Assembly (NCBI RefSeq): GCF_000003605.2
Contig: NW_003112481.1
Span: 97,133-131,547 of the forward strand
Direction of reading: 5' to 3'
Origin: Saccoglossus kowalevskii
Taxonomy: Eukaryota; Hemichordata; Enteropneusta; Harrimaniidae
Length of the DNA stretch: 34,415 nucleotides
Shown: piece after piece, positions 32,301-33,929 of the stretch
Layout of the letters: each line of letters begins with the position of its first letter
Position numbering within the stretch: position 1 is the stretch's first letter
Made by a program: the position numbers and the translations under genes
Notes under the pieces: model-generated
The model's input: only the letters and a program-made list of their open reading frames with translations
What the model was told of the DNA's origin: nothing
Databases searched by the model: none

Positions 32301-33331
32301 ATTTTTATAATTATTGTGTTAACAAAATTGATTTCAAAAGTTTACCATGGTAAAATGTTGTGTATATAAGTCTGTTGAGTGTGGCTGTAACATAGGCATT
32401 ATTGCATTTCATTATTAAAATACTAATATCTTACTTTGTCAAAATTACATGTACGAATTTTAATTATAATATACTATCTATAGTTATGAACAACGAAATG
32501 TCAATTATACTAAAGAAATAAGAAACTACGATACGTTTAAGTTTAATATAACATTATATGTATGCCAATTACAGGTAAGTTTGAGTTCGAAGACATGGTT
32601 ATGGCAAGCCGCTATCTCGGGCCAATTTTTTTTTTCTTCTACGTGATGTTAGTCATGTTCGTTCTCCTCAACATGTTTCTTTCGATCATCAATGAGGGAT
32701 TTTCCCAGGTCAAAGCTAGAAACGATAGTATGGAAAATGAATTGGAGATCGTCGACTTCATGGTGGACAGATTCAAGAAATGGACTGGTTTCGCGGAAAA
32801 ACGTGTCCCTCGAACAGCTAAGGCATACACTTATATAGAAGGTGAGTGTGGTGATTCAGTATTTTAAGCATAATAAGTGATTACTTTTTGTTAAATAAAC
32901 ATGACAACCCTAGTCACTCAAATATGTGTTGAAAAAAAACATAATGTGATTTGGTGAGTAAGATATAGAAACGGGAACAGAACATGATCTACCCATAAAA
33001 GTACAACATATCGGGTATGCATTTCATACAATTCTTAAAGCTTTTTATGAGAGTACGTTCCCAAGTGTCACAAACACACTAATAAACTACAAGATATTAC
33101 TCCGTTATTTCGATGATAGGCAGAATGTGATATTTGTTTTCAAATAATGGTAATTTCAATTCATTTGTCACAGGCAATGAACCGGTTCAGGTGAAATGTG
33201 ATGAAATGAGAGAAAAGCTTTCAAATATGGTTGATCGACTGAATGAGCTAGTACGGGATGAAAAGAAAGATAATAAACATATCTTCGGCGATATCAACGA
33301 TGAGACGCCAAGAAACATCTATACTTCGTAG
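2526..33331 (+). CDS. PKD1: polycystin-1-like protein, 42 exons, 4,045 residues
   Basis: Multidomain receptor-channel subunit of the polycystin-1 family; by family knowledge it acts at the plasma membrane or cilium with a PKD2-type partner. Domain order seen: signal peptide (1-19), two unnamed modules (20-342), WSC (~343-440), PKD repeat (~448-515), linker, split module with LDL-A-like insert (~571-815), about nine PKD repeats (845 to ~1840), REJ (~1840-2330), GAIN-like region with GPS (~2331-2910), first span (~2930), PLAT (~2970-3095), ten further spans, TOP domain, pore (~3895-3910), coiled coil (~4000-4025). The start is fixed by an in-frame TAG at 2511-2513 and a plausible signal peptide. 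All junction phases match and the total is a multiple of three. Length is close to human polycystin-1 (about 4,300). LRRs and C-type lectin were not found. WSC plus the split LDL-A region argue for PKD1 rather than PKD1L1-3, but the intact pore is PKD2/PKD1L-like. Orthology is inferred, not tested. Confidence 0.93.
2918..2945 (+). CDS. PKD1: exon 2: 28-nt microexon completing the signal peptide
   Basis: Preceded by a pyrimidine-rich tract and TTTCAG, followed by GTAAGT. Encodes L-F-V-H-I-S-V-R-A and the first base of Glu (phase 1). Signal peptidase cleavage after V-R-A is plausible. Too short for ordinary ORF finding; supported by splice sites on both sides and by phase agreement with exons 1 and 3. 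Confidence 0.72.
3089..3571 (+). CDS. PKD1: exon 3: unnamed N-terminal module, copy A
   Basis: Acceptor TTTCAG, donor GTAAGT, symmetric phase 1-1, 161 codons (residues 20-180). Key features are an N-terminal Cys, then C-Y-G-x-V-x-G-W-R-F, a strand ending F-K-V-G-V-W-R, then D-G-D-V-I-G-x-R-W, and a closing R-A-Y-x-I-E-A-L-V. Predominantly alternating hydrophobic residues suggest a beta-sandwich. It pairs residue for residue with exon 4. I do not recognise it as a named domain. It occupies the place where vertebrate polycystin-1 has leucine-rich repeats. Confidence 0.88.
3750..4235 (+). CDS. PKD1: exon 4: unnamed N-terminal module, copy B
   Basis: Symmetric phase 1-1 exon of 162 codons (residues 181-342), acceptor TTTTAG, donor GTAAGA. 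Shares with copy A the spaced motif C-Y-G-x-V-x-G-W-R-F, the strand F-K-V-G-(I/V), the turn P-G-D-V-I-G-F-R-F and the end N-R-A-Y-S-V-Q-V-L-F. A tandem exon duplication in the 1-1 shuffling class is the simplest explanation. Function unknown. Confidence 0.9.
4485..4608 (+). CDS. PKD1: exon 5: first half of WSC domain
   Basis: Acceptor ACATCAG, donor GTAAGT, phase 1 in and 2 out (residues 343-384). Starts Y-Y-G-C-H-N-D and carries the WSC pattern I-C-x-x-x-C-x-x-x-G-F-Y. WSC is a cysteine-rich putative carbohydrate-binding domain found N-terminally in polycystin-1 and in fungal wall sensors. Continues in exon 6. Confidence 0.92.
4740..4863. repeat. dispersed repeat copy in intron 5
   Basis: About 125 bp that recurs, diverged, at 7603-7742 in intron 7: shared blocks include ATCATACTATTAATTGGTTG, GCATTTA-TGGTAATATGATA and TTTTGTTCTGTT in the same order. 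Either two copies of a small mobile element or an ancient intron duplication. No terminal repeats recognised. Confidence 0.8.
5040..5060. repeat. (TA)n microsatellite in intron 5
   Basis: About ten TA dinucleotides, continued imperfectly to 5067. Intron 5 otherwise holds only the dispersed repeat at 4740-4863. Confidence 0.95.
5428..5618 (+). CDS. PKD1: exon 6: second half of WSC domain
   Basis: Continues the WSC domain with Y-A-G-V-Q-x-G-E-L-C-F-C, then Y-C-x-x-P-C and T-C-G-G, giving eight cysteines across exons 5-6, the usual WSC number. The acceptor follows a T-rich tract. The frame must end before a TAG at 5639; the best donor is GCAAGT at 5619, a GC-AG intron (phase 1). Confidence 0.87.
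5619..7403 (+). other. intron 6 (GC-AG), nothing else recognised
   Basis: Largest intron, 1,785 bp, between the WSC domain and PKD repeat 1. Begins GCAAGT and ends TCGATAG. AT-rich; a minus-strand frame at 6421-6609 has no support. No repeat array or transposon ends seen. Confidence 0.65.
7404..7539 (+). CDS. PKD1: exon 7: first half of PKD repeat 1
   Basis: Acceptor TCGATAG, donor GTAGGT forced by an in-frame TAG one codon on; phase 1 in, 2 out (residues 448-493). Encodes the front strands of a PKD (immunoglobulin-like) repeat, including I-S-Y-N-L-D-L-S-D-G and ending V-Y-H-V-F-K, which joins K-P-G-K-A of exon 8. Confidence 0.85.
7603..7742. repeat. dispersed repeat copy in intron 7
   Basis: Second copy of the element described at 4740-4863, same orientation, about 80% similar by eye with a small insertion near 7640. 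Confidence 0.8.
8079..8311 (+). CDS. PKD1: exon 8: end of PKD repeat 1 and cysteine linker
   Basis: Finishes PKD repeat 1 (K-P-G-K-A-A-I-E-A-T-G), then a segment with F-V-C-P and a second Cys. As I remember human polycystin-1, a similar V-C-P segment follows its first PKD repeat and leads into the C-type lectin. Phase 2 in, 1 out (donor GTTAGT). No lectin sequence follows in this exon or in intron 8. Confidence 0.85.
8691..8854 (+). CDS. PKD1: exon 9: first half of module copy C
   Basis: Acceptor TTTGCAG, donor GTAGTG, phase 1 in, 0 out (residues 571-625). Contains G-K-L-V-G-W-E-I followed by G-N-V-Y-L-Q-V-Y-R-P across the junction. This resembles the V-x-G-W-R-F ... F-K-V-G-V/I-Y-R-P core of exons 3 and 4. 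I read it as the front of a third copy of that module. Confidence 0.86.
8885..9335. repeat. degenerate 36-bp minisatellite filling intron 9
   Basis: Twelve or so diverged units beginning ATTGTCTGAC or similar, followed by TTTACAT-AGT and a CTCATATT end. Clean 36-bp spacing is seen at 9103-9139 and 9281-9317. Because 36 is a multiple of three, the array stays open in some frames and gives false ORFs with a 12-residue period (9084-9350). Confidence 0.82.
9351..10008 (+). CDS. PKD1: exon 10: LDL-A-like cysteine insert, then second half of module copy C
   Basis: Opens V-Y-R-P-N-C-P and carries six cysteines within about 50 residues (C-x-I-P-V-G-T-x-C), like a degenerate LDL-receptor class A repeat, but without the acidic calcium-binding C-D-x-x-D-C core. 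Then the back half of the unnamed module: Q-Q-G-D-V-I-A-W-Y, Q-I-G-Y-V and a closing H-S-L-R-A-H-V-I. Acceptor CTTTTTAG, donor GTAGGA; residues 626-845. Same order as the LDL-A region of vertebrate polycystin-1 as I remember it. Confidence 0.9.
10350..10540 (+). CDS. PKD1: exon 11: PKD repeat 2
   Basis: Phase 1 in, 0 out, residues 845-908. Shows Y-N-W-Y-F-G-N-G-D, a variant of the PKD motif W-D-F-G-D-G, and the closing strand G-V-Y-T-V-T-L-Y-A-Y-N-E. Acceptor TTTGTAG, donor GTAAGT. Several N-glycosylation sequons (N-E-T, N-Y-T). Confidence 0.92.
10541..11750 (+). other. intron 11, one imperfect hairpin
   Basis: 1,210 bp. AT-rich. GCCATAGGCC near 11602 and GGTCTATGGC near 11631 could form a short stem. 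No exon or transposon recognised. Confidence 0.55.
11751..11886 (+). CDS. PKD1: exon 12: front strands of PKD repeat 3
   Basis: Acceptor TTGTTTCAG, donor GTTAGC, phase 0 in and 1 out (residues 909-954). Open throughout but with no strong motif of its own; W-I-T-I-Q-D-D at the start and I-L-S-W-C-V-S-Q at the end. Placed by phase agreement on both sides and by its position before a PKD closing strand in exons 13-14. Confidence 0.75.
11974..12081 (+). CDS. PKD1: exon 13: middle of PKD repeat 3, with two possible donors
   Basis: Starts G-T-N-I-T-Y-E-V, typical of the second strand of a PKD repeat. Phase 1 in. The donor GTGAGA at 12082 is preferred; GTATCA at 12061 is also phase 1, so a shorter form lacking seven residues would stay in frame. 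The intron that follows contains the assembly gap, so a lost exon cannot be fully excluded. Confidence 0.75.
12108..13062. repeat. 46-bp minisatellite in intron 13, interrupted by an assembly gap
   Basis: Unit of 46 bp with core CGTTTACTGTCAATCTATGG and CTTCGTCTTACAAGTC. One partial copy precedes the gap and about four and a half follow it, spaced exactly 46 bp (AAGTC starts at 12854, 12900, 12946, 12992 and 13038). Copies are nearly identical, implying recent expansion and explaining the failed assembly. The unit is not a multiple of three but is stop-free in more than one frame, which creates long false ORFs. Confidence 0.93.
12146..12853. other. assembly gap (708 N)
   Basis: Run of N inside the 46-bp array of intron 13. 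The distance between equivalent repeat positions on both sides (744 bp) is not a multiple of 46, so the gap length is probably an estimate. Confidence 0.99.
13396..16647 (+). CDS. PKD1: exon 14: large exon with PKD repeats and start of REJ region
   Basis: 3,252 nt, residues 990-2074, phase 1 in and out (acceptor ATTACAG, donor GTGAGT). It finishes PKD repeat 3 and encodes about seven more, each ending in a strand like Y-x-V-T-x-x-A-x-N-x-x-S/G. Only one repeat has the canonical W-D-F-G-D-G (near 14485); others are degenerate. One repeat is split by a Thr/Pro-rich insert (15196-15440). From about 15940 (G-P-C-Y-Y-P) the REJ region begins, with G-G-S-E-I-R-V and Y-D-P-D-V-E near 16335-16415, matching the G-G-x-x-R-x-V ... 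D-P-D pattern of REJ domains. Human PKD1 also puts most of its PKD repeats in one giant exon, as I recall. Confidence 0.96.
15196..15440 (+). other. Thr/Pro-rich mucin-like insert inside a PKD repeat
   Basis: About 80 residues, very rich in Thr with four consecutive prolines near its start, between the strand F-T-W-E-F-D-D-E-F and the closing G-D-Y-I-V-T-V-N-V-S-N-P of the same PKD repeat. One Cys lies just before it (M-C-I-V) and one near its end (S-P-C-N). It is likely an O-glycosylated loop. Confidence 0.8.
16648..17398 (+). other. intron 14, nothing recognised
   Basis: 751 bp between donor GTGAGT and acceptor TATTACAG. AT-rich, no repeat array, no exon with both splice sites. The short frame at 16800-16988 is not supported. 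Confidence 0.6.
17399..17561 (+). CDS. PKD1: exon 15: REJ region
   Basis: Residues 2074-2128, phase 1 in, 2 out. Encodes a hydrophobic strand region (M-L-F-E-I-K-M-I-V-I-K-G-D-R) then P-P-R-M-S-I-R, joined to C-K-L-N-C of exon 16. This matches the REJ pattern of a strand ending in V/I-x-I/L-x-C followed by N-C. Confidence 0.9.
17562..18660 (+). other. intron 15, nothing recognised
   Basis: 1,099 bp, AT-rich. Small frames on both strands (17735-18379) have no splice support, no domain motif and no partner; treated as chance. No transposon ends seen. Confidence 0.6.
18661..18759 (+). CDS. PKD1: exon 16: REJ region, cysteine motif
   Basis: 99 nt, phase 2 in and out, acceptor TTACTCAG, donor GTAAGT. 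Encodes C-K-L-N-C-M-N-K-V-S-T-T-S-R-F-S-L-E, the C-x-x-N-C ... S-x-R-x-S-L signature of REJ domains. Residues 2128-2161. Confidence 0.9.
19439..19620 (+). CDS. PKD1: exon 17: REJ region
   Basis: Residues 2161-2222, phase 2 in, 1 out, acceptor CTATTTAG, donor GTGAGT. Opens W-E-V-Q-L-Y, and ends Y-R-I-K-V-I-A-S-R-N-P-D-F-S-N-Y-G, the usual closing strand before the REJ P-x-x-G-x-C block in exon 18. Confidence 0.92.
19621..20770 (+). other. intron 17 with an 18-bp palindrome and a CpG-richer patch
   Basis: 1,150 bp. Contains the perfect palindrome TTCGGTCTTAAGACCGAA (about 19749-19766). The stretch 20280-20600 is visibly richer in CpG than the rest and includes GCGCATGCGTAA; this may be a decayed mobile element but I found no matching terminal repeats. 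No exon seen. Confidence 0.6.
20771..20962 (+). CDS. PKD1: exon 18: REJ region, G-x-C-x-x-x-P block
   Basis: Residues 2222-2286, phase 1 in and out. Encodes P-I-V-G-T-C-Y-P-I-P-T-N-G-T-A-L then F-Y-C-S-G-F-D-D and P-L-L-Y-R-F, the strongly conserved G-x-C-x-x-x-P-x-x-G-x-A-L ... C-x-G-W-x-D ... P-L-x-Y segment of REJ domains. Confidence 0.95.
21172..21305 (+). CDS. PKD1: exon 19: end of REJ region
   Basis: Residues 2286-2330, phase 1 in, 0 out, donor GTAAAA. Encodes L-P-A-G, an acidic E-E-E-D-D run, then V-T-I-I-V-R-V-S-D-S-Y-G-S-Y, the standard last strand of the REJ region. Confidence 0.9.
21306..22048 (+). other. intron 19, nothing recognised
   Basis: 743 bp, AT-rich. A short run of CA dinucleotides near 21778. 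Minus-strand frames here lack any support. Confidence 0.6.
22049..22259 (+). CDS. PKD1: exon 20: start of GAIN-like helical region
   Basis: Residues 2331-2401, phase 0 in, 1 out, acceptor TTTGCAG, donor GTAAGA. Encodes mixed helical sequence (M-K-S-L-I-K-E-L-T ... A-A-N-N-I-A-A-A-C-A-K-T-L-N), as expected for the membrane-distal helices of the GAIN domain that follows REJ in polycystins. Confidence 0.85.
22459..22550 (+). CDS. PKD1: exon 21: short Thr-rich then acidic segment
   Basis: 92 nt, phase 1 in, 0 out, residues 2401-2431. Thr/Ser-rich start and an acidic E-D-E-E-D-M-E-E end. Splice sites are weaker than elsewhere (acceptor CCGAATAG without a long pyrimidine tract; donor GTGCGG). Kept because phases fit both neighbours and skipping it would shift the frame. 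Confidence 0.65.
23101..23226 (+). CDS. PKD1: exon 22: GAIN-like region
   Basis: 126 nt, phase 0-0, acceptor TTTGTAG, donor GTATGT, residues 2432-2473. Helical sequence containing V-K-G-A-V-S-G-A-V and ending E-L-S-Q-E-A-Q. No named motif. Confidence 0.82.
23316..23433 (+). CDS. PKD1: exon 23: GAIN-like region
   Basis: Residues 2474-2513, phase 0 in, 1 out, acceptor TTCCATAG, donor GTAAGT. Encodes an amphipathic helix (M-V-D-S-L-Q-V-W-T-S-F-L-E) and a Gly-rich turn. Confidence 0.82.
23585..23769 (+). CDS. PKD1: exon 24: GAIN-like region with a polybasic run
   Basis: Residues 2513-2574, phase 1 in, 0 out. Helical, with a loop A-P-D-P-D followed by A-K-R-R-R-R-R-E at 23704-23727, then a second helix. 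Donor GTAATA. The basic run lies in the predicted extracellular part. Confidence 0.85.
23917..24070 (+). CDS. PKD1: exon 25: GAIN-like region
   Basis: Residues 2575-2626, phase 0 in, 1 out, acceptor TCTCTAG, donor GTAAGA. Helix followed by beta sequence (D-V-Q-V-T-G-N-G-I-S-V-Q-V-G), i.e. the helical-to-beta transition expected in a GAIN domain. Confidence 0.88.
24384..24475 (+). CDS. PKD1: exon 26: GAIN-like beta region
   Basis: 92 nt, phase 1 in, 0 out, acceptor TTTTTAG, donor GTTTGT. Encodes K-K-I-E-Q-G-D-G-I-T-V-E-L-P. Residues 2626-2656. Confidence 0.82.
24543..24575. repeat. TTAA tetranucleotide tract before exon 27
   Basis: About eight TTAA units with one GATT interruption, ending 24 bp before the acceptor of exon 27. 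Confidence 0.93.
24600..24828 (+). CDS. PKD1: exon 27: GAIN-like beta region
   Basis: Residues 2657-2733, phase 0 in, 1 out, acceptor GTCCACAG, donor GTAAGT. Encodes S-L-V-A-F-T-M-Y-N and L-Q-E-P-I-K-V-M-V-P-N, close to the I-x-V-x-V-P-N strand of vertebrate polycystin-1 before its GPS as I remember it. A TTAA-repeat tract (24543-24575) lies just before the acceptor. Confidence 0.92.
24933..25197 (+). CDS. PKD1: exon 28: GAIN-like beta region
   Basis: Residues 2733-2821, phase 1 in, 2 out. Contains A-L-V-I-D-V-R-P-L, V-T-M-Y-M-F-F-G-V-G, F-N-C-S-V-P and W-S-C-F-F-S, beta-rich and with Cys residues typical of the pre-GPS region. Donor GTAATC. Confidence 0.92.
25297..25492 (+). CDS. PKD1: exon 29: first half of GPS motif
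   Basis: Residues 2821-2886, phase 2 in, 0 out. Contains D-I-Y-V-G-V-K-H-T-G-G and the start of the GPS, L-Q-C-S-W-Y-N-N ... L-T-W-E-T-S-G-I-T (Cys about residue 2870). The adhesion-receptor GPS usually has G-C after the second Trp; here it is G-I. Donor GTAGGT. Confidence 0.93.
25948..26225. mobile_element. MITE copy 1 in intron 29 (278 bp)
   Basis: Non-coding element with imperfect terminal inverted repeats: the left end AAGGGC ... GTCGAGCTGCGCATGTGCG pairs with the reverse complement of the right end ... GTATGCGTGGCGCGATT ... AACCTT. It shares order and local sequence with copy 2 in intron 34 (ATGGGTC-CATA, AGATCAACG-GTAC, GAGCGCATT, CTTTAATAAT). Right flank is TA; the left flank TA appears mutated to CA. 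No transposase. The frame at 25878-26159 falls within it and is not a gene. Confidence 0.8.
26337..26561 (+). CDS. PKD1: exon 30: GPS cleavage site and first transmembrane span
   Basis: Residues 2887-2961, phase 0-0. Completes the GPS with E-C-L-A-Q-H-L-T-L-F-G; autocleavage would fall between L2903 and T2904 (26387/26388). Then N-P-V-V-F-A-F-M-V-S-C-I-G-A-Y-L-A-V-I-V-W, the first span, and a basic cytoplasmic stretch R-K-A-D-K-R-D-K-L-K leading into PLAT. Acceptor TATGTAG, donor GTACAT. Confidence 0.96.
26792..26879 (+). CDS. PKD1: exon 31: start of PLAT domain
   Basis: 88 nt, phase 0 in, 1 out, residues 2962-2991. Encodes L-K-D-N-D-P, then Y-N-Y-E-I-T-I-F-T-G-V-R-N-N-S, the first strand of the PLAT/LH2 domain. 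Confidence 0.94.
26965..27254 (+). CDS. PKD1: exon 32: PLAT domain
   Basis: Residues 2991-3087, phase 1 in, 0 out. Clear PLAT sequence: T-T-A-K-V-S-M-I-L-T-G, F-Q-R-G-G-V-D-T-F, L-F-H-V-R-V-W-H-D-N-A-G, P-S-W-F-L-S-R-I-S-I-K-D-L and R-W-L-A-V-E. In polycystins this intracellular domain binds lipid and trafficking partners. Donor GTATTT. Confidence 0.97.
27376..28251 (+). CDS. PKD1: exon 33: spans 2-4 and large cytoplasmic loop
   Basis: 292 codons (residues 3088-3379), phase 0-0. Starts with the polycystin block L-W-F-S-I-F ... R-S-R-F-T-R-V-Q-R-A-T-C-C, leading into span 2 (~3139-3157), then span 3 (~3180-3202). A cytoplasmic loop follows, opening with S-C-C-C-C-K-K-K-K-K and ending with a second basic run before span 4 (~3325-3346, P-W-W-F-I-Y-V-G-W-F-F). 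Ends at W-L-K-S-M-V-F-S-V-L-Q-D-V-L-I-T-Q-P-I-K, the start of span 5. Donor GTAAGG. Confidence 0.96.
28358..28587 (+). CDS. PKD1: exon 34: span 5 and acidic cytoplasmic loop
   Basis: Residues 3380-3456, phase 0 in, 2 out. Completes span 5 (V-L-F-M-A-M-F-Y-A-L-V) and encodes a highly charged loop (E-D-E-E-I, E-E-W-T-H-D-R-M, probable coiled coil A-K-M-Q-E-E-K-I-A-R-L). Donor GTAATG; a MITE begins 9 bp into the intron. Confidence 0.93.
28597..28867. mobile_element. MITE copy 2 in intron 34 (271 bp)
   Basis: Element bounded by AAGGGCG on the left and CGCCCTT on the right, with inverted termini extending about 30 bp (left GTCGTCGCGCCACGCATGCGC against reverse-complemented right GTTCGTCGCGCTGCGCATG). 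TA dinucleotides flank both ends (28595-28596 and 28868-28869), consistent with a TA target duplication as made by Tc1/mariner-like and some other transposases. It carries no open frame. Same family as the copy in intron 29. Confidence 0.87.
29060..29237 (+). CDS. PKD1: exon 35: span 6 and start of TOP domain
   Basis: Residues 3456-3515, phase 2 in, 0 out. Encodes span 6 (I-I-F-Y-M-S-F-L-Y-L-L-M-I-I-C-Y-G-N-R-D-P), the S1-equivalent of the channel part, then the start of the extracellular polycystin (TOP) domain. Acceptor GTGACAG, donor GTAATT. Confidence 0.94.
29251..29315. repeat. (ATT)n microsatellite, ~22 units
   Basis: Uninterrupted 65-bp ATT tract in intron 35, starting 14 bp after the donor of exon 35. 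Gives a false poly-Tyr frame on + and poly-Asn on -. Confidence 0.98.
29497..29674 (+). CDS. PKD1: exon 36: TOP domain
   Basis: Residues 3516-3575, phase 0 in, 1 out. Encodes D-Y-F-W-N-Y-T-E-N-V-F-V-P-T-L-F and L-I-G-V-V-R-L-R-Q-L-R-V, the conserved F-W-x-W ... L-P-x-L ... G-x-x-R-L-R-Q-L-R-V pattern of the polycystin extracellular domain. Donor GTTTGT. Confidence 0.96.
29675..30205 (+). other. intron 36, nothing recognised beyond simple repeats
   Basis: 531 bp. Two CACGTGATTA decamers (about 29895 and 29934) and a short TA run just before the acceptor. No exon seen. Confidence 0.6.
30206..30328 (+). CDS. PKD1: exon 37: TOP domain, cysteine pair
   Basis: Residues 3575-3616, phase 1-1. Encodes E-N-C-T-L ... 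I-K-N-C-K-K-S-Y, a Cys pair in the position of the conserved polycystin/mucolipin extracellular disulphide, then G-W-K-L-Y. Acceptor TTCCACAG, donor GTATTG. Confidence 0.9.
30846..31133 (+). CDS. PKD1: exon 38: TOP domain, second half
   Basis: Residues 3616-3712, phase 1-1. Encodes W-K-Y-R-S, Y-N-G-G-G-Y-V-A-T-L-G, L-K-S-S-N-W-I-D-Q-Y-S-R-A-V-F-F-E-F and Y-L-I-V-E-F-L-P-T-G. The G-G-Y ... W-I-D-x-x-S-R-A-V-F-x-E-F block is diagnostic for polycystins. Confidence 0.97.
31449..31771 (+). CDS. PKD1: exon 39: spans 7 and 8
   Basis: Residues 3712-3819, phase 1 in, 0 out. Two hydrophobic spans, one around M-Y-F-V-L-A-A-E-V-T-F-V-L-V-I-L-Y-F-L and one around F-W-N-W-M-E-V-V-T-L-S-L-A-I, separated by a basic K-K-K-Y-F segment. 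Corresponds to S2-S3 of the channel fold. Confidence 0.95.
31888..31929. repeat. TTTA/TTTG tetranucleotide tract serving as splice tract
   Basis: About ten TTTA or TTTG units running directly into TTTCAG, the acceptor of exon 40, so the pyrimidine tract of this splice site is a microsatellite. Confidence 0.92.
31932..32187 (+). CDS. PKD1: exon 40: spans 9 and 10 and pore helix
   Basis: Residues 3820-3905, phase 0 in, 1 out. Span 9 with F-L-K-L-L-R-F-N-R-R-M (S4-like), span 10 (V-L-M-F-L-V-I-F-G-I-I-F-F-A-F-A), then pore helix F-S-T-V-V-L-T-I-E-S-L-F-S-T-L-L-G. The acceptor follows a TTTA repeat; the donor is GTAAGT. Confidence 0.96.
32222..32363. repeat. 71-bp tandem duplication in intron 40
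   Basis: Two adjacent copies, 32222-32292 and 32293-32363, sharing ATTTTATTATTTTTATAATT and GATTTCAAAAGTTTA, with a few substitutions. The rest of the intron is plain AT-rich sequence. Confidence 0.9.
32575..32841 (+). CDS. PKD1: exon 41: pore filter end and span 11
   Basis: Residues 3905-3994, phase 1-1. Encodes G-K-F-E-F-E-D-M, then R-Y-L-G-P-I-F-F and span 11 with V-L-L-N-M-F-L-S-I-I-N-E-G-F, the S6-type signature of PKD2 channels (L-L-N-M-F-L-A-I-I-N). The exon starts with GTAAGT directly after ACAG. Then a charged cytoplasmic segment ending W-T-G-F-A-E-K-R. Confidence 0.97.
33174..33331 (+). CDS. PKD1: exon 42: coiled-coil C-terminus and stop
   Basis: Residues 3994-4045, then TAG. Encodes a short heptad segment (M-R-E-K-L-S-N-M-V-D-R-L-N-E-L-V-R-D), by family knowledge the tail that pairs with PKD2-type subunits. 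Much shorter tail than human polycystin-1. Acceptor TGTCACAG. Confidence 0.94.
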
Positions 33332-33653
33332 AGCAGGCACTTCTCATCGTCAACTTATATCAAAAATGTGCCTGGAATCACAGTTATTGTAGTGTGTCAG
33401 CAAGTTACATTTTGTTTAGTTTTGTGTGTCAGTTAGGGTCGTAGTTAATATTCAATATTTATATTAAGTGCACATTCATATGCATAATATATTCTATATT
33501 GGAAGTTTCTTGTTAATTCCACTGTTAAAACCATTCACTTAGTATTCCCGTGAAGCACAAGCGAAATGTATCCTCGATCGTTCCCTATCTGCGAACTGTA
33601 TCGTAGACAATATTTACAGGTTTGACTGGCTACCACTCACTGTCCATTAAGTG
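33332..33653 (+). other. 3' flank, probable 3' UTR
   Basis: AT-rich sequence after the stop. I see no AATAAA or ATTAAA; AATATA near 33486 is only a weak variant. The polyadenylation site is therefore not placed. Confidence 0.45.
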
Positions 33654-33660
33654 TGACGTC

Positions 33661-33882
33661 CAGTGGCGGCAGCACAGGGATAGAGAGGAAGCTGAAATCA
33701 TTTGTGTCAGCAAAATTTGCCCCTCAATATGCGGCAAATAGCGTTTCAGAGGGTCTAGATTTCAATTTTGTAGGGGACCATGCCCCGGACCCCCTAGTAA
33801 TGTCGCGCCTTCGGCGGATGGAAAGCAGTCGGATGCTGAGCAGATCTCGGCCCTCCATGCAAAATTTCGTGCCGCCTCCTCT
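33661..33882. mobile_element. possible non-autonomous hAT-type relic
   Basis: Starts CAGTGGCGGCAGCAC, resembling the CAGTGGCGG starts of many hAT elements; the right end, read in reverse complement, is AGAGGAGGCGGCAC, a partial match. The 7-mer TGACGTC flanks both sides (33654-33660 and 33882-33888), near the 8-bp duplication hAT elements make. CpG-rich inside, unlike the surroundings. No transposase. The open frame at 33653-33943 is probably incidental. Confidence 0.5.
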
Positions 33883-33929
33883 GACGTCATACTTTATTTG
33901 CTGTAGTATATTTCATTGTGTGTCTGAGT

